Assembly (NCBI GenBank): GCA_965262785.1
Contig: OZ253559.1
Span: 1,984,001 to 2,048,000, forward strand
Origin: G965218495 sp965262785
Lineage (GTDB): Bacteria > Bacteroidota > Rhodothermia > Rhodothermales > Bin80
DNA length: 64,000 nucleotides
Reading direction: 5' to 3'
The notes beneath the pieces are model-generated. The model was not told where the DNA came from. It saw only the letters and a program-made list of their open reading frames with translations, and searched no databases. A program made the translations under genes and the position numbers. This document shows positions 1 to 9,724 of the stretch, piece after piece. How positions within the stretch are numbered: the stretch's first letter is position 1; each line of letters starts with the position of its first letter.

Positions 1-2
1 TG

Positions 3-230
3 CGTGTAGAACTCAAGAGGCGTGGCATCGCGGACGAATACATAGAATCGGCTTTGGCTGCGCTCAGCAAGACGGTAAGCTACGTGGAAGCTGCGCGTGC
101 ACATGCCGCGCGGCAGTGGCCGCGGCTGCACGGCACTTTGCCAAGCCGCAGAAAGAAGCTGACGGACTACCTGGTACGGAGAGGGTTTTCATACAGCACG
201 GCGCGCATGGTCGTGTCCGAGCTGCAGTAA
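3..230 (+). CDS. recX: RecX family regulatory protein, C-terminal part (5' end outside window)
   Basis: The reading frame is open from base 3 to the TAA at 228-230 and encodes 75 residues. It starts in an RVELKRRGI segment and continues with alternating helices rich in Arg, Lys and Ala, ending with a DYLVRRGFSYSTARMVV motif. The pattern of a short helical repeat ending in a 'L.RRGFSY..A' helix is typical of RecX, a small protein that binds RecA and limits filament extension. Full RecX proteins are usually about 150-200 residues, so roughly half is missing to the left. No recA is visible because the window starts here. The next gene begins about 155 bases downstream in the same direction. The family call rests on pattern recognition only. 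Confidence 0.7.
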   Translation, partial: RVELKRRGIADEYIESALAALSKTVSYVEAARAHAARQWPRLHGTLPSRRKKLTDYLVRRGFSYSTARMVVSELQ

Positions 231-385
231 CGGCTCTGGTACGACATAAGCGCATCGCGTTTTGCTTTATCTTTGCGCGAAAGGCTTTGGCACCCTGCAG
301 GCCGTGCATTGCGCGAGGTGTGCACACGCGGCAGGTGGCAACGGTGCCTGCAAATCCGACTTATTCTACTGACGGGCTCAACACC

Positions 386-3300
386 ATGAAGACTTTTGCT
401 GGCGCAATTGCAGGGCTGCTACTGTTGGCCTTGCCCGCGTACGCGCAGGATGCTGCGCCAGAACCCTATGATCCGGCACTCTTCGAAGGGCTGCGATTCA
501 GGATGATTGGGCCTTCGCGCGGTGGCCGCGTAACGACCGTAGCCGGGCACCGGGCCACGCCGCACACCTTTTATATGGGTGCCACCGGCGGCGGTGTATG
601 GAAGACTGAGGATGCCGGGAAGTCTTGGGAAAACGTTTCCGACGGATACTTTGCTACTGCGTCCATAGGCTCTATTGACGTAGCGGACAGCGATTCGCGC
701 ATCATCTATGTTGGCACGGGCTCGGAGGCCATCCGAAGCAACGTGATCATCGGGCGCGGACTGTACAAGTCCACCGACAGCGGCAAGACGTGGGTGTCTA
801 TGGGCCTCAAGAACACCGGACAGATTGGGTCTGTGGTGGTTCATCCCACCAACCCAGATGTCGTTTACGTAGCTGCACTGGGCAACCCTTTTGGTTCGAA
901 CTCCGAGCGCGGCGTCTACAAGACAACGGACGGCGGCCGTAGCTGGGACCACGTGCTCTTTGTTTCTGATCAGACCGGTGCGGTAGACATTGAGCTCAAC
1001 CCGGCCAACCCGGACGTAGTCTATGCGGCGCTCTGGCACGCGCAGCGTAGGCCGTGGACGATCATCAGCGGCGATGACCATGAGGATGGCATTTACATTT
1101 CGCATGATGCGGGGGGAGCGTGGGCCAAGGTCGAAGCGGGGCTGCCGCAGGGCCTTATCGGAAAGATCGACTTTGCTGTGTCCGCGGCGGATCCTAGTCG
1201 AGTCTATGCGCTGGTAGAGGCGAAGCCGGAAGAAGAGGGGCTCTACCGTTCCAACGATCGCGGTCAGTCCTGGCGCCTGGTCAACGATGCGGGGTACCTG
1301 ATGACGCGTCCATTCTATTACACCAATGTGGATGCCGACCCCAACAATGCCGATGTGGTCTGGGTCAACAATTTGGGGCTGCATCGCTCCGACAATGGCG
1401 GCGAGGACTTCCGGCGTGTGGGTACGCCGCACGGTGATAACCACGACATGTGGATCAATGCGGACGACCCGCGAATCATGGTCCAGTCCAACGACGGGGG
1501 CGCCAACGTTACGCTTGATGGCGGAGCCACCTGGAGCACGCAGCGGAATCAGCCCACGGCTGAGCTATACCAGGTTGATGTCGACAACCGCTTCCCGTAT
1601 TGGGTCTACGCAGGGCAGCAGGACAACACCACGATTGCGGTGCCGAGTCTGCCGCCAGACTCCCGCCCCGGCGGGGCTACGGCGTATTGGGAGGCCATTG
1701 GGGGTTGCGAAACAGGTCCCGCCGTGCCGCATCCCATTCATAGCGACATAGTCTATAGCAATTGCAAGGGGAAATTCAGCCGCTACAACCGGGCCACGGG
1801 ACAGGAGCAGAACTACTACGTTGGCGGCGTAAACCTCTACGGCGTCAATCCTTCCACGTTGCCGTACCGGTTTCAGCGCGTGGTACCGATTGAGGTGGAT
1901 CCGCATGATCCCGGCGTGATTTACCACGGGTCGCAGTACGTTCATCGTACCACCGACGAGGGCAAGACGTGGGAAACCATCAGCCCGGACCTGACCGCGT
2001 TCAGGCCCGAACGCCAGGTCGTGTCCGGTGGGCCCATCACACGAGACATTACGGGTGAGGAGCACTACAGCACACTGTACGTAATCGAGGTTTCGCCACT
2101 GGACGGGGAGGTGATTTGGACGGGTGCCAACGATGGGCCGGTGCATGTAACGCGGAATGGCGGCGCCACATGGACGGACGTCACGCCGCCCGCCATGCCG
2201 CCGGAAGGCCGGATTCAGACCATAGATCCGTCGCCCCACCAGGCGGGCAAGGCCTATGTCGCAGGGTACCGGTATCTCCTTGGGGACTTTCGGCCGTACA
2301 TATACCGCACGGATGACTTCGGCGCATCGTGGACGCTGCTGACGCTTGGCAATAACGGCATTCCGGAGGATTCTCCCACGCGGGTCGTCCGCGAGGATCC
2401 AGACCGCGAAGGGCTGCTCTACGCCGGAACAGAATTTGGGCTTTACGTGTCGTTTGATGACGGCATGCTGTGGCAGTCGCTGCAGCTGAACCTGCCTGTG
2501 ACACCGGTGACAGGCATCCGTGTCCACCGGCAGGACTTGGTGCTCTCCACGATGGGGCGCGGGTTTTTCATATTGGACAACCTCAAGCCGCTGCACACGC
2601 TGCCCAGTGTAGCAGAAGCTGCTTCGCAGCATCTTTATCCGATGCGCAAGGCCTACAATTCGCGCTACGGTGCCGGGCGCCGCAGCGCAGCTGGCCCCGA
2701 GTATTTGCCACCCGGCGCGATTATCGACTACTACTTTGCCGAGGCGCAGGCCGACTCGGTGCGGCTGGAGGTCAAGGACGCTTCCGGACTTGTGGTACGT
2801 TCTACTGCCAGCGCGCCAAGTGCGCCCGAGGAAGAGCAGGGGATGCGCGGCCCTCCGCCAATTCTTTTGCGGCGGGCCTTGGGACTCTCCGCAGAGGCAG
2901 GCATGCACCGCTACATATGGGACCTGCGCCACAATGGGTCGCGCGGGGGCGGCGGTGGCCCCAGGGCCACGCCTGGAGAGTACACTGTGCACCTGAGCAG
3001 TGGAGGCTGGCTGGCCTCACAGACACTGGTAATCGAGATGGATCCCCGCGTGGCAGCCGATGGCGTCACGCAGGCCGACCTGGAGCAGCAGCTGGCTTTC
3101 AGCCTCAATCTGCGTGGGCTAATGGAAAATGCGGATCAGGTTGCGGCGCGGATTGATACGCTGCAGGCGCTTGTTGAGCGTCATGCAGGTGCTTCAGAGC
3201 TTCGGGCCGCTTTGCAGCAGCTGGAAGATGCGCTGGTAACCAAGCGGGGCGACAGCTACCCGGCACCGATGCTTATCGACCAGCTCAGTTACCTTTACGG

Positions 3301-3439
3301 GTTCACAAACCAGGGGCTTCAGCGCGTTGGGCGCGATGCCGTGGAGCGCGTTGGAGAGCTGCATGCCCAGCTGGACAAGCACTCGGCTACACTCCGGTCG
3401 CTGGAAGCGCGTGTAGAGGCATTTCTCGCCGATGGGTGA
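386..3439 (+). CDS. Secreted VPS10/sortilin-type beta-propeller protein (BNR/Asp-box repeats)
   Basis: This is a 1,017-residue protein. I chose the ATG at 386 because it opens directly on a clean signal peptide (MKTFAGAIAGLLLLALPAYAQ); the frame stays open upstream but has no signal there. The mature protein carries about ten Asp-box motifs of the type S-x-D-x-G-x-x-W (for example STDSGKTW, TTDGGRSW, SNDRGQSW, TRNGGATW, TDDFGASW), the hallmark of sortilin/BNR propellers. The last third has an HLYPMRKAYNSRYG segment, a beta-rich region near YYFAEAQADSVRLEV and a helical tail. Related proteins in Bacteroidota are annotated as glycosyl hydrolases, but no catalytic residues can be assigned, so enzymatic activity is uncertain. 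Its stop overlaps the next start by 8 bases. A degenerate copy of bases 2561-2748 occurs at 20612-20799. Confidence 0.85.
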   Translation: MKTFAGAIAGLLLLALPAYAQDAAPEPYDPALFEGLRFRMIGPSRGGRVTTVAGHRATPHTFYMGATGGGVWKTEDAGKSWENVSDGYFATASIGSIDVADSDSRIIYVGTGSEAIRSNVIIGRGLYKSTDSGKTWVSMGLKNTGQIGSVVVHPTNPDVVYVAALGNPFGSNSERGVYKTTDGGRSWDHVLFVSDQTGAVDIELNPANPDVVYAALWHAQRRPWTIISGDDHEDGIYISHDAGGAWAKVEAGLPQGLIGKIDFAVSAADPSRVYALVEAKPEEEGLYRSNDRGQSWRLVNDAGYLMTRPFYYTNVDADPNNADVVWVNNLGLHRSDNGGEDFRRVGTPHGDNHDMWINADDPRIMVQSNDGGANVTLDGGATWSTQRNQPTAELYQVDVDNRFPYWVYAGQQDNTTIAVPSLPPDSRPGGATAYWEAIGGCETGPAVPHPIHSDIVYSNCKGKFSRYNRATGQEQNYYVGGVNLYGVNPSTLPYRFQRVVPIEVDPHDPGVIYHGSQYVHRTTDEGKTWETISPDLTAFRPERQVVSGGPITRDITGEEHYSTLYVIEVSPLDGEVIWTGANDGPVHVTRNGGATWTDVTPPAMPPEGRIQTIDPSPHQAGKAYVAGYRYLLGDFRPYIYRTDDFGASWTLLTLGNNGIPEDSPTRVVREDPDREGLLYAGTEFGLYVSFDDGMLWQSLQLNLPVTPVTGIRVHRQDLVLSTMGRGFFILDNLKPLHTLPSVAEAASQHLYPMRKAYNSRYGAGRRSAAGPEYLPPGAIIDYYFAEAQADSVRLEVKDASGLVVRSTASAPSAPEEEQGMRGPPPILLRRALGLSAEAGMHRYIWDLRHNGSRGGGGGPRATPGEYTVHLSSGGWLASQTLVIEMDPRVAADGVTQADLEQQLAFSLNLRGLMENADQVAARIDTLQALVERHAGASELRAALQQLEDALVTKRGDSYPAPMLIDQLSYLYGFTNQGLQRVGRDAVERVGELHAQLDKHSATLRSLEARVEAFLADG

Positions 3440-4367
3440 GGGCGTACCGAGCATCTGCGTAGCAAACGCGCCCTGCTCATGGGGCACGCTGGAGTTCGAA
3501 GGGATTTCCGGCGAGTCGCCCGGTTACCGCCAGATGCTGGATGAGCTTAAGGCGACGGGATATGTGGGGACGGAGCTAGGAGACTGGGGCTACATGCCCA
3601 CGAATGCAGGCGTGCTGCGGCAAGAGCTGACGGCGCGCGCGCTTTCGCTTCGCGGCGCATTTGTGCCGGTGGCGCTCAGTGATGCGGGTTCTCACGCAGC
3701 GGGGATTGCGCAAGCAGTGCGTACCGCACGGTTGCTTTCGGCTGCCGGGGACGCTGAGGACCCGCCGGTGCTCGTGTTGGCCGACGCGAATGGAACGGAC
3801 GCCGTCAGAACACGAAATGCTGGCCGGATCACGCCGGCCATGGGGCTTGCGTCAGCAGATTGGGAAGTGGTGGCGCGCGGCGCTACCGGTGTCGCACAGG
3901 CGGTTATGTCGGAGACCGGACTGCAGACAGTGTTTCACCACCATTGTGCAGGCTTTGTCGAAACGCCCGAGGAGATTGCATGCTTTCTTGACCGAACCAA
4001 TCCAAGCGACATCGGGCTGGTATTTGATACGGGGCACTACGCGTTTGGTGCGGGATCGTGCAGCAGCGTCCTCCAGGGAATTGAGCGTTTCAAGGAGCGA
4101 ATCACGTACGTGCACTTCAAGGATTGCCATAGCGACCTGGCGGCCGAGGCGCGGCGCGCTGGCTGGGACTACTTTGACGCCATCGGGCGTGGCGTATTCT
4201 GTGAACTGGGGCAGGGGGGTGTGGACTTTGCTGCTGTGCTGCAGCAGCTCCATGCGATGGGTTATCGCGGGTGGATCGTGGTGGAGCAGGACGTGCTGCC
4301 CGGGATGGGCAGTCCCAAAGAGAGCGCGGCCCGCAATCGCGCCTTCCTGCGGGAGATAGGGCTTTAA
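3432..4367 (+). CDS. iolE: IolE-like sugar isomerase/dehydratase, TIM-barrel (myo-inosose-2 dehydratase-like)
   Basis: The 311-residue product starts at the ATG at 3432, inside the end of the preceding gene, which suggests translational coupling. It is an AP-endonuclease-2/xylose-isomerase-like TIM barrel: NAPCSWGTLEF near the N-terminus, VFHHHCAGFVETPEEI in the middle, GLVFDTGHYAFG and ITYVHFKDC further on, and IVVEQD near the end. These segments supply the usual Glu/Asp/His metal ligands. The DTGH plus HFKD pair and the NAPCSWG start match inosose dehydratases, which convert 2-keto-myo-inositol to the diketo intermediate. The next gene encodes a probable inositol dehydrogenase, supporting the assignment. 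A related sugar-phosphate isomerase or epimerase with another substrate is possible. Confidence 0.72.
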   Translation: MGEGVPSICVANAPCSWGTLEFEGISGESPGYRQMLDELKATGYVGTELGDWGYMPTNAGVLRQELTARALSLRGAFVPVALSDAGSHAAGIAQAVRTARLLSAAGDAEDPPVLVLADANGTDAVRTRNAGRITPAMGLASADWEVVARGATGVAQAVMSETGLQTVFHHHCAGFVETPEEIACFLDRTNPSDIGLVFDTGHYAFGAGSCSSVLQGIERFKERITYVHFKDCHSDLAAEARRAGWDYFDAIGRGVFCELGQGGVDFAAVLQQLHAMGYRGWIVVEQDVLPGMGSPKESAARNRAFLREIGL

Positions 4368-4379
4368 GGGCATGCAAGT

Positions 4380-5393
4380 ATGAAAAAAAAGATGCTACGA
4401 ATTGCCCTCATAGGGGCTGGGCGGATTGGGTGGATGCATGCCGAGCACCTGGCGCATCGCGTGCCACGGGCCGAGCTGACCGCGGTAGTGGATCTGGACG
4501 AAGCCGCCGCCCGGGCGTGTGGTCAGGCCCACAAGGCCCGGTGGCAAACGAGGTATGAAAAAGTGCTGGAGGATCCAGATGTAGACGCGGTAGCGATATG
4601 CACGTCCAGCACCACGCATACGGAGATCATTGAAGCTGCTGCCGCAGCCGGGAAGCACATTTTCTGCGAAAAGCCCATTGATTTGACGCTGGCGCGCATA
4701 GACCGCGCCTTGCGCGCGGTACAGGCAGGGGGCGTGTTGTTGCAGGTGGGATTTCAACGGCGGTTTGATTCAGGATTCCAGCGTGTTCGCCATGCCATCG
4801 TAACGGGCGAGATAGGCGATCCGCAGTCGGTGCATATCATCAGCCGGGATCCGGCGCCGCCACCGCTGGCGTTTCTGCGTTCGTCCGGCGGGCTCTTTCT
4901 GGACATGTCGATTCACGACTTTGACATGACCCATTTCCTGCTCCGGCAGCCGGTTCGGCGCGTGTTTGCCACGGGTGCTGTACGTGTGGATCCGGCTATC
5001 GGAGAGATCGGCGATGTGGACACGGCGACGGTAGTCTTGCAGTGCGCCGATGGTACCATCGTCACGATCGAAAACAGTCGCCAGGCGACCTTTGGCTACG
5101 ACCAGCGCCTGGAAGTCTTTGGCAGCAAGGGCAGCATCCGCGTGGAGAATGTTTATCCCAATACGGCGAAGGTGCTGGGTAAGGGCGGCATGCGTAAGGA
5201 CAACCCGCACCACTTCTTTATTGAGCGGTACCGCGACGCGTATGTCGCGGAGCTTTGCGCTTTTACGGAGGCGGTGCTAAGCGGCAGCGATTCGCCGCTG
5301 TCGGGCGAGGACGCCCGCGTGTCCGTAGAGTTAGGGTTAGCAGCGCAGCGGTCGCTTCAGACGGGGTTGCCTGTCGACCTGGAACAGGCGTGA
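4380..5393 (+). CDS. iolG: Gfo/Idh/MocA oxidoreductase, probable inositol 2-dehydrogenase
   Basis: This is a 337-residue NAD(P)-dependent dehydrogenase. The N-terminal Rossmann motif is GAGRIGWMHAEHL, followed by the family signature HIFCEKPIDLT. The substrate-domain motif GGLFLDMSIHDFDMTHFLL contains the conserved Asp and His of the active site. GFQRRFD and the helical tail match inositol 2-dehydrogenases (IolG), which oxidise myo-inositol to 2-keto-myo-inositol. The gene lies 12 bases after the IolE-like gene, and the following gene starts inside its stop codon (GTGA overlap at 5390-5393), so the three are probably one operon. Substrate is inferred from context; other cyclitol or sugar dehydrogenases share the fold. 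A second ATG (codon 5) could be the true start. Confidence 0.8.
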   Translation: MKKKMLRIALIGAGRIGWMHAEHLAHRVPRAELTAVVDLDEAAARACGQAHKARWQTRYEKVLEDPDVDAVAICTSSTTHTEIIEAAAAAGKHIFCEKPIDLTLARIDRALRAVQAGGVLLQVGFQRRFDSGFQRVRHAIVTGEIGDPQSVHIISRDPAPPPLAFLRSSGGLFLDMSIHDFDMTHFLLRQPVRRVFATGAVRVDPAIGEIGDVDTATVVLQCADGTIVTIENSRQATFGYDQRLEVFGSKGSIRVENVYPNTAKVLGKGGMRKDNPHHFFIERYRDAYVAELCAFTEAVLSGSDSPLSGEDARVSVELGLAAQRSLQTGLPVDLEQA

Positions 5394-6454
5394 CCGTGGT
5401 GCCCGGCCTGGAGCTGGTACTTGGCCAAGAGGCGGGCTACCTCTTGGAGCATCAGTGCACGGCTGTGCCGCACGGTAGCGTGCATGTGCCAGGGCCGGAC
5501 TTTGTGGATCGGGTCTTTGGGGGGTCTGACCGGAATCCTCGCGTGCTGGCTTCCATGCAGCGCCTCTTTGGCGCAGGGCGATTGGGCGGGACTGGCTACC
5601 TCAGCCTGCTACCGGTAGATCATGGCATTGCGCACACCGCGGGGATGGTCTTTGCTCCGAATCCCGAGTACTTTGATCCGGTCCACATCGCACGGCTTGC
5701 GCAAGAGGGTGGGTGCAGCGGCCTCGTGTCGACGTATGGCGCATTGGGAGCGGTGGCGCGCAAAGTAGCACACCGCGTGCCGCTAGTCCTCAAGATAAAC
5801 CATGACGAGCAGTTCGCATACCCGGCGCGCTTTGACAACATCTTGTTTGCTCGTGTGCGAGAAGCAGCGGAGATGGGATGCGTAGCACTGGCGGCCACGG
5901 TCTACTTTGGAGGGCCTGAGGCGCGGCGCCAGCTCCAGGAGGTCTCAGCCGCCTTTGCCGAGGCACATGCCCAGGGCTTGGCTACGATCCTCTTTTGCTA
6001 CCTGCATCCTCGGGCCTTGGCGAAGGGTGGTCATGACATCATTTTTGCGGCGGACCTAACAGGCGAAGCCAACCACCAGGGTTTGACGATCGAAGCGGAC
6101 TTTGTCAAGCAGAAGCAGCCCCTGCGGTCTCATGGAATCAGCGCGTTGCAGCCCGGGTATTGCCGGATGGATGGCCGCATGTATGCCGAGCTATCTACAG
6201 GACATCCCATAGACCTTACGCGGTACCAGGTATTGCTTTCGTACTGCGGGCGCGGCGGCGTCATCCACTCCGGTGGCGCGAGCAGCATGGAAGGCTTGCA
6301 GCAGGCCGTGCGCGCGGCCGTCGTCAACAAGCGCGGCGGCGGGATGGGCCTTTTGGCGGGCCGCAAGGCATTTCAACGGCCGCTGTCCGAAGGCGTGACA
6401 CTCCTGCATGCCATACAGGACGTGTACCTGGACGCGCGCGTTTCTGTGGCGTAG
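5390..6454 (+). CDS. fbaB: Class I fructose-bisphosphate aldolase, FbaB/DhnA type
   Basis: I chose the GTG at 5390 because it overlaps the preceding TGA (GTGA) and gives 354 residues, close to the E. coli FbaB length of about 350. The sequence follows FbaB throughout: LEHQCTAVPHGSVHVPGPDFVDRV, GTGYLSLLPVDHG, STYGALGAVARK, LKINHDEQ, ADLTGEANHQG, VIHSGGASS, and NKRGGGMGLLAGRKAFQRP near the end. The lysine-containing segment ADFVKQKQP is the likely Schiff-base region by family analogy. The enzyme cleaves or forms an aldol bond in a TIM barrel. Because it closes an inositol-like operon, it may act on the deoxy-keto-sugar phosphate of that pathway instead of, or besides, fructose bisphosphate; that is inference. 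A broken second copy of its 3' half lies at 20785-21205. Confidence 0.85.
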   Translation: MTVVPGLELVLGQEAGYLLEHQCTAVPHGSVHVPGPDFVDRVFGGSDRNPRVLASMQRLFGAGRLGGTGYLSLLPVDHGIAHTAGMVFAPNPEYFDPVHIARLAQEGGCSGLVSTYGALGAVARKVAHRVPLVLKINHDEQFAYPARFDNILFARVREAAEMGCVALAATVYFGGPEARRQLQEVSAAFAEAHAQGLATILFCYLHPRALAKGGHDIIFAADLTGEANHQGLTIEADFVKQKQPLRSHGISALQPGYCRMDGRMYAELSTGHPIDLTRYQVLLSYCGRGGVIHSGGASSMEGLQQAVRAAVVNKRGGGMGLLAGRKAFQRPLSEGVTLLHAIQDVYLDARVSVA

Positions 6455-6472
6455 CGGCCCTGGTCGGGCCGC
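6454..6472 (+). terminator. GC-rich hairpin right after fbaB
   Basis: A perfect 7-bp stem (GCGGCCC, loop TGGTC, GGGCCGC) begins on the last base of the fbaB stop codon. There is no T-tract, so it may be a weak terminator or an RNA-stabilising stem. The diverged copy of this locus near 21205 keeps a similar stem. Confidence 0.4.
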
Positions 6473-6712
6473 GTAGGGGCATGCGCCCGAATTGGGTCAA
6501 ATGAGTCGTGCTTTGGATCGATTCCCGCGAAAGGCGTTCTGGGCGCCAGACTCCTCCATCGACATCATGTATCGTCGTTTCGGGATGGGGATCGCACAAA
6601 TTCAAGTTGGGAATTGGAGAGTTGCTGTGGAGGTGGACCCTAGTCTCCACCATTCCTTTCCAATCATATGAACCCCTCACAGCCTGTTTTGGGGAGGGCT
6701 GAGGCACCTTTA

Positions 6713-8800
6713 CGGACGTTTGTCACTTTTGTCGAGGGACGAGGTGTGGGCACGGTTAAAATAGGCGACTTTAACTCGATTATCATCTAGTACTCATAGG
6801 GTTTATAACCGTTATTATTGATGAAGTCTGTTGTAGTGCTATTTTAGTGTTATTCATCAATACTTCACACAGGCAACGCCCCCACCCGCTATATTGGGCG
6901 CAGGCCAATACGACTGCGCCGTGTACATCCGCAGGAGAGTCTACAAGCTCAAAGATGCAACGCAACGCACCGGATACGGACTGCTCGAATGCCGACGTGT
7001 CAATGGCCAGCCCAATCAAAAAACCATCCTGAACCTTGGACAGGACTTTGACATTGCCGAAGCCGACTGGCCCACCGTAACCAAGCGGGTTGAGCTGGCA
7101 CTGCGCGGACAGCGCGCACTACCGCTGGAGGATGAGAAGATCGAATGCGCCGTGGACGAGATCGTGCGCCGGCTGCGTGAGAAGGACTACGATGTGGACG
7201 CCGGACGCGACGACCGCGACGCCATCATTACCGACGCAGTGCATCATCCGGATACACGCACGGTCGGCGGCGAGCGCGTATGCCTGCAAGCCTTGGAGCA
7301 ACTCGGCTTCACGGCGCTGCTACGCGCGCTGGGCATGCGAGAAGATGCTATTCGCATGGCCCTGGTTCTGGTGGTTGGGCGCATGTTGTCGCCCGGAAGT
7401 GAGGCGCATACGTACCAGTGGATGATGAAGGCCTCCGCCATTTTGGAGCTGGTGCAGCTGGAGGCCCCGTGCGCAAGTACGCTGTACCGGGTAGGCGATC
7501 GGCTGTATGCGCTGCGCGAAGCGCTTATGGACGGACTCTATGGCAATGCGCAGCGGCTGTTGGGCTTTAGTGAGACGCTCATCTTGTATGATCTGACCAA
7601 CACATTCTACACGGGTCGCAAGAAAGGCGCGCTCCTGGCGTATGGACGAAGCAAGGAAAAGCGATCGGATTGTCCGTTGGTGACGTTGGCCTTAATGCTG
7701 GACGCGTCCGGCTTTGTGCGTGGCGCAGCCGTCCTTGCTGGCAATGCCAGCGAACCAAAGACGCTTCAACAGGCCATGGAGCGGCTCAATGGCGCTCGTG
7801 CGACCGTCATCATGGACGCGGGCATAGCCACGCGCGCCAATGTGGCGTACTTGCGGTCGAAGGGACTGGATTGGATCTGTGTGCAGCGCACGCAGGCGCC
7901 GCCACCCCCTGAACGCGCGCCGGAGGAGTGCTGGAATACACAAAGCGGGGTCTCCATCAAAGCCTGGCGCCTGGAGCAGCAAGAGGGAACGCTGCAAGTC
8001 TACCTGCATAGCGAGGCACGCAAGGCCACCGGTGATCGCATACTGAACACCAGGCGCGCAAAGTTCGAGGCTGCGCTGAAAACCCTGCACGAGGGACTCT
8101 CCAAGCCCCGCTGCGTCAAGGAATACGACAAGGTGCAACGCAGACTCGGTCGCGAGCTCGAAAGGCATAAGCGCGTCTCGTACCAGTACAAGATCGATGT
8201 CTTGCGCAAAAAGGACAGTACGCACGCGAAGGCGGTCACCTTTACGCACCTGTCTGCGTTTGAGCAGCAGACGCAAGCATCGGGCGGCTACATCCTGCAT
8301 ACCAGCCACACGGACTGGTCTGCCTCGCAAATCGCACGCACATACTGGAAGCTTGCAGACATCGAGCGCACGTTTCGTTCGCTGAAGTCCGAGTTGGGCA
8401 TGCGTCCCCTATACCACAGCAAGGATGAGCGCATCCGGACACACATCTTCCTCTCGGTACTGGCCTATCAGGCGGTGCAACTCATTCGCACGAAGCTGAA
8501 GCAGTATGACCTCCACAGCAGCTGGACCACGCTGCAGTTTGAGCTGAACCGGTGGCACCGGATCACGACCGTATTGCCAACAGACCGGCGCTCCTGCATT
8601 CTGTTGAAGAAGGATGCAGACCAAGGTCCGCTCCAGCGCCAGATCGCCATGATTATGGGCCTCAAGCCTCACAACTACACCTACAAGGCGCACACAAAAC
8701 GACCCTGAAATGGTAGTGCTATAGAAAAAGACAGTTTTCGTAAGTGACTGTCTGAAGGGTACTTACTGGCTCTTGGAAAAAATAAAGTGACAAAGTTCCG
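6713..8800 (+). mobile_element. IS1634-type element B, inserted in orfA of A1
   Basis: This 2,088-bp element is bounded by imperfect inverted repeats (left CGGACGTTTGTCACTTTT; reverse complement of the right end CGGAACTTTGTCACTTTA). It is flanked by the 4-base duplication TTTA (6709-6712 and 8801-8804). Taking it out restores the 322-codon frame of orfA, which fixes its boundaries. It carries a single transposase gene related to, but clearly different from, the one in element C. Confidence 0.88.
6921..8708 (+). CDS. IS1634 family DDE transposase (element B)
   Basis: I prefer the GTG at 6921 (VYIRRRVYKL, 595 residues) because it aligns with the MYIRATKTH start of the element C transposase; a TTG at 6894 would add nine residues. 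IS1634 hallmarks are present: LILYDLTNTFYTG with the first catalytic Asp, SKEKRSDCPLVTLALMLD, ATVIMDAGIATRANV with the second Asp, and DIERTFRSLKSELGMRPLYH with the catalytic Glu region. The protein cuts and joins the ends of its own element. The frame is intact, so it may be active. Only one copy of B is seen here. Confidence 0.9.
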   Translation: MYIRRRVYKLKDATQRTGYGLLECRRVNGQPNQKTILNLGQDFDIAEADWPTVTKRVELALRGQRALPLEDEKIECAVDEIVRRLREKDYDVDAGRDDRDAIITDAVHHPDTRTVGGERVCLQALEQLGFTALLRALGMREDAIRMALVLVVGRMLSPGSEAHTYQWMMKASAILELVQLEAPCASTLYRVGDRLYALREALMDGLYGNAQRLLGFSETLILYDLTNTFYTGRKKGALLAYGRSKEKRSDCPLVTLALMLDASGFVRGAAVLAGNASEPKTLQQAMERLNGARATVIMDAGIATRANVAYLRSKGLDWICVQRTQAPPPPERAPEECWNTQSGVSIKAWRLEQQEGTLQVYLHSEARKATGDRILNTRRAKFEAALKTLHEGLSKPRCVKEYDKVQRRLGRELERHKRVSYQYKIDVLRKKDSTHAKAVTFTHLSAFEQQTQASGGYILHTSHTDWSASQIARTYWKLADIERTFRSLKSELGMRPLYHSKDERIRTHIFLSVLAYQAVQLIRTKLKQYDLHSSWTTLQFELNRWHRITTVLPTDRRSCILLKKDADQGPLQRQIAMIMGLKPHNYTYKAHTKRP

Positions 8801-9724
8801 TTTAGACGCCCAGATCAATCCCTCCGGTGACTCGCGGCGGCTTCTGATGAAGCTCTGCACGCACATACTGCAACAATTGACCACCGACTGGCCCATTCCG
8901 GCAGCGCAGCAGCAGCCGGCGCCACCGCCCGTAGTGATCAAGGCTTCTGCTGCGGCCCAGGACACAAAGCCGGACTCGGCGCAGTTGAATGAAGCGTGGC
9001 AGCTGTTGCATTCGCGCAGTCTGCAAGACGACCCGATCGTTGCGATCTGGCTGCGCGGGCTGTGCCCACGCGGCGTTAACATCGTTCTTGGAGCGGGTCT
9101 GACCATCACGGGCTATCGCCGCATACTTGGCCTTGTAGCGTGCTACCCTGAAAACGTCTCTGCTCTTACGTCCTTTGTGCAGTCGCTGTCCGATCGTGGT
9201 CTTTCGGCCGCCGATGGGCTGCTCTGTGTGCTGCCCAGCAGTACGGGACTTCAATCGGCGGTGCGCCAGGTGTTCGGCGCCAAGGTCGCTATACAGCGCT
9301 GTCTCAATTCGCTGTTGGATCAAGTCACCTGTGGTCTTCCGGAAAACCTTGTTCCTGTGTATCGCAATCGCCTCCGCCAGGCATGGAATGGGTTCGATGC
9401 CCGGGAAGCTGAACGCGCACTCACCCGTATTCACCAGGACTTGACGCGCGTCAATCGGTCCGCAGCGAAGGTTTTATGGGAGGGCCTGGAGCAATCTCTG
9501 ACGATTCAACGCACGGGCATGCTGCTCAAGCTCGACCGGGGGCTGCGCGTGATGCGCTTCATGAATGCCATCGGTCGCAGGTTGCAGACCCCGGCCAGCG
9601 CCGTTTTCCAGCGACGCGAACAGATGGCACTGGCACTGTTGGAACACGAGGCTCAGCTGCGCCGTGTGGCCCATGCGGCCTATCTGCCACAACTTCGTGA
9701 GATTCTCATCAACCTCAACGCCGT

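Noticed and set aside
419..1444. Long minus-strand open frame opposite the propeller gene
   Set aside because: It is antisense to a gene with signal peptide and Asp-box repeats and shows no motifs; long antisense frames are common in GC-rich DNA.
9380..9405. GGGTTCGATGCCCGGG, resembling a tRNA T-arm
   Set aside because: It lies inside the coding sequence of element A orfA, is repeated in all three copies, and no acceptor or anticodon stems surround it.
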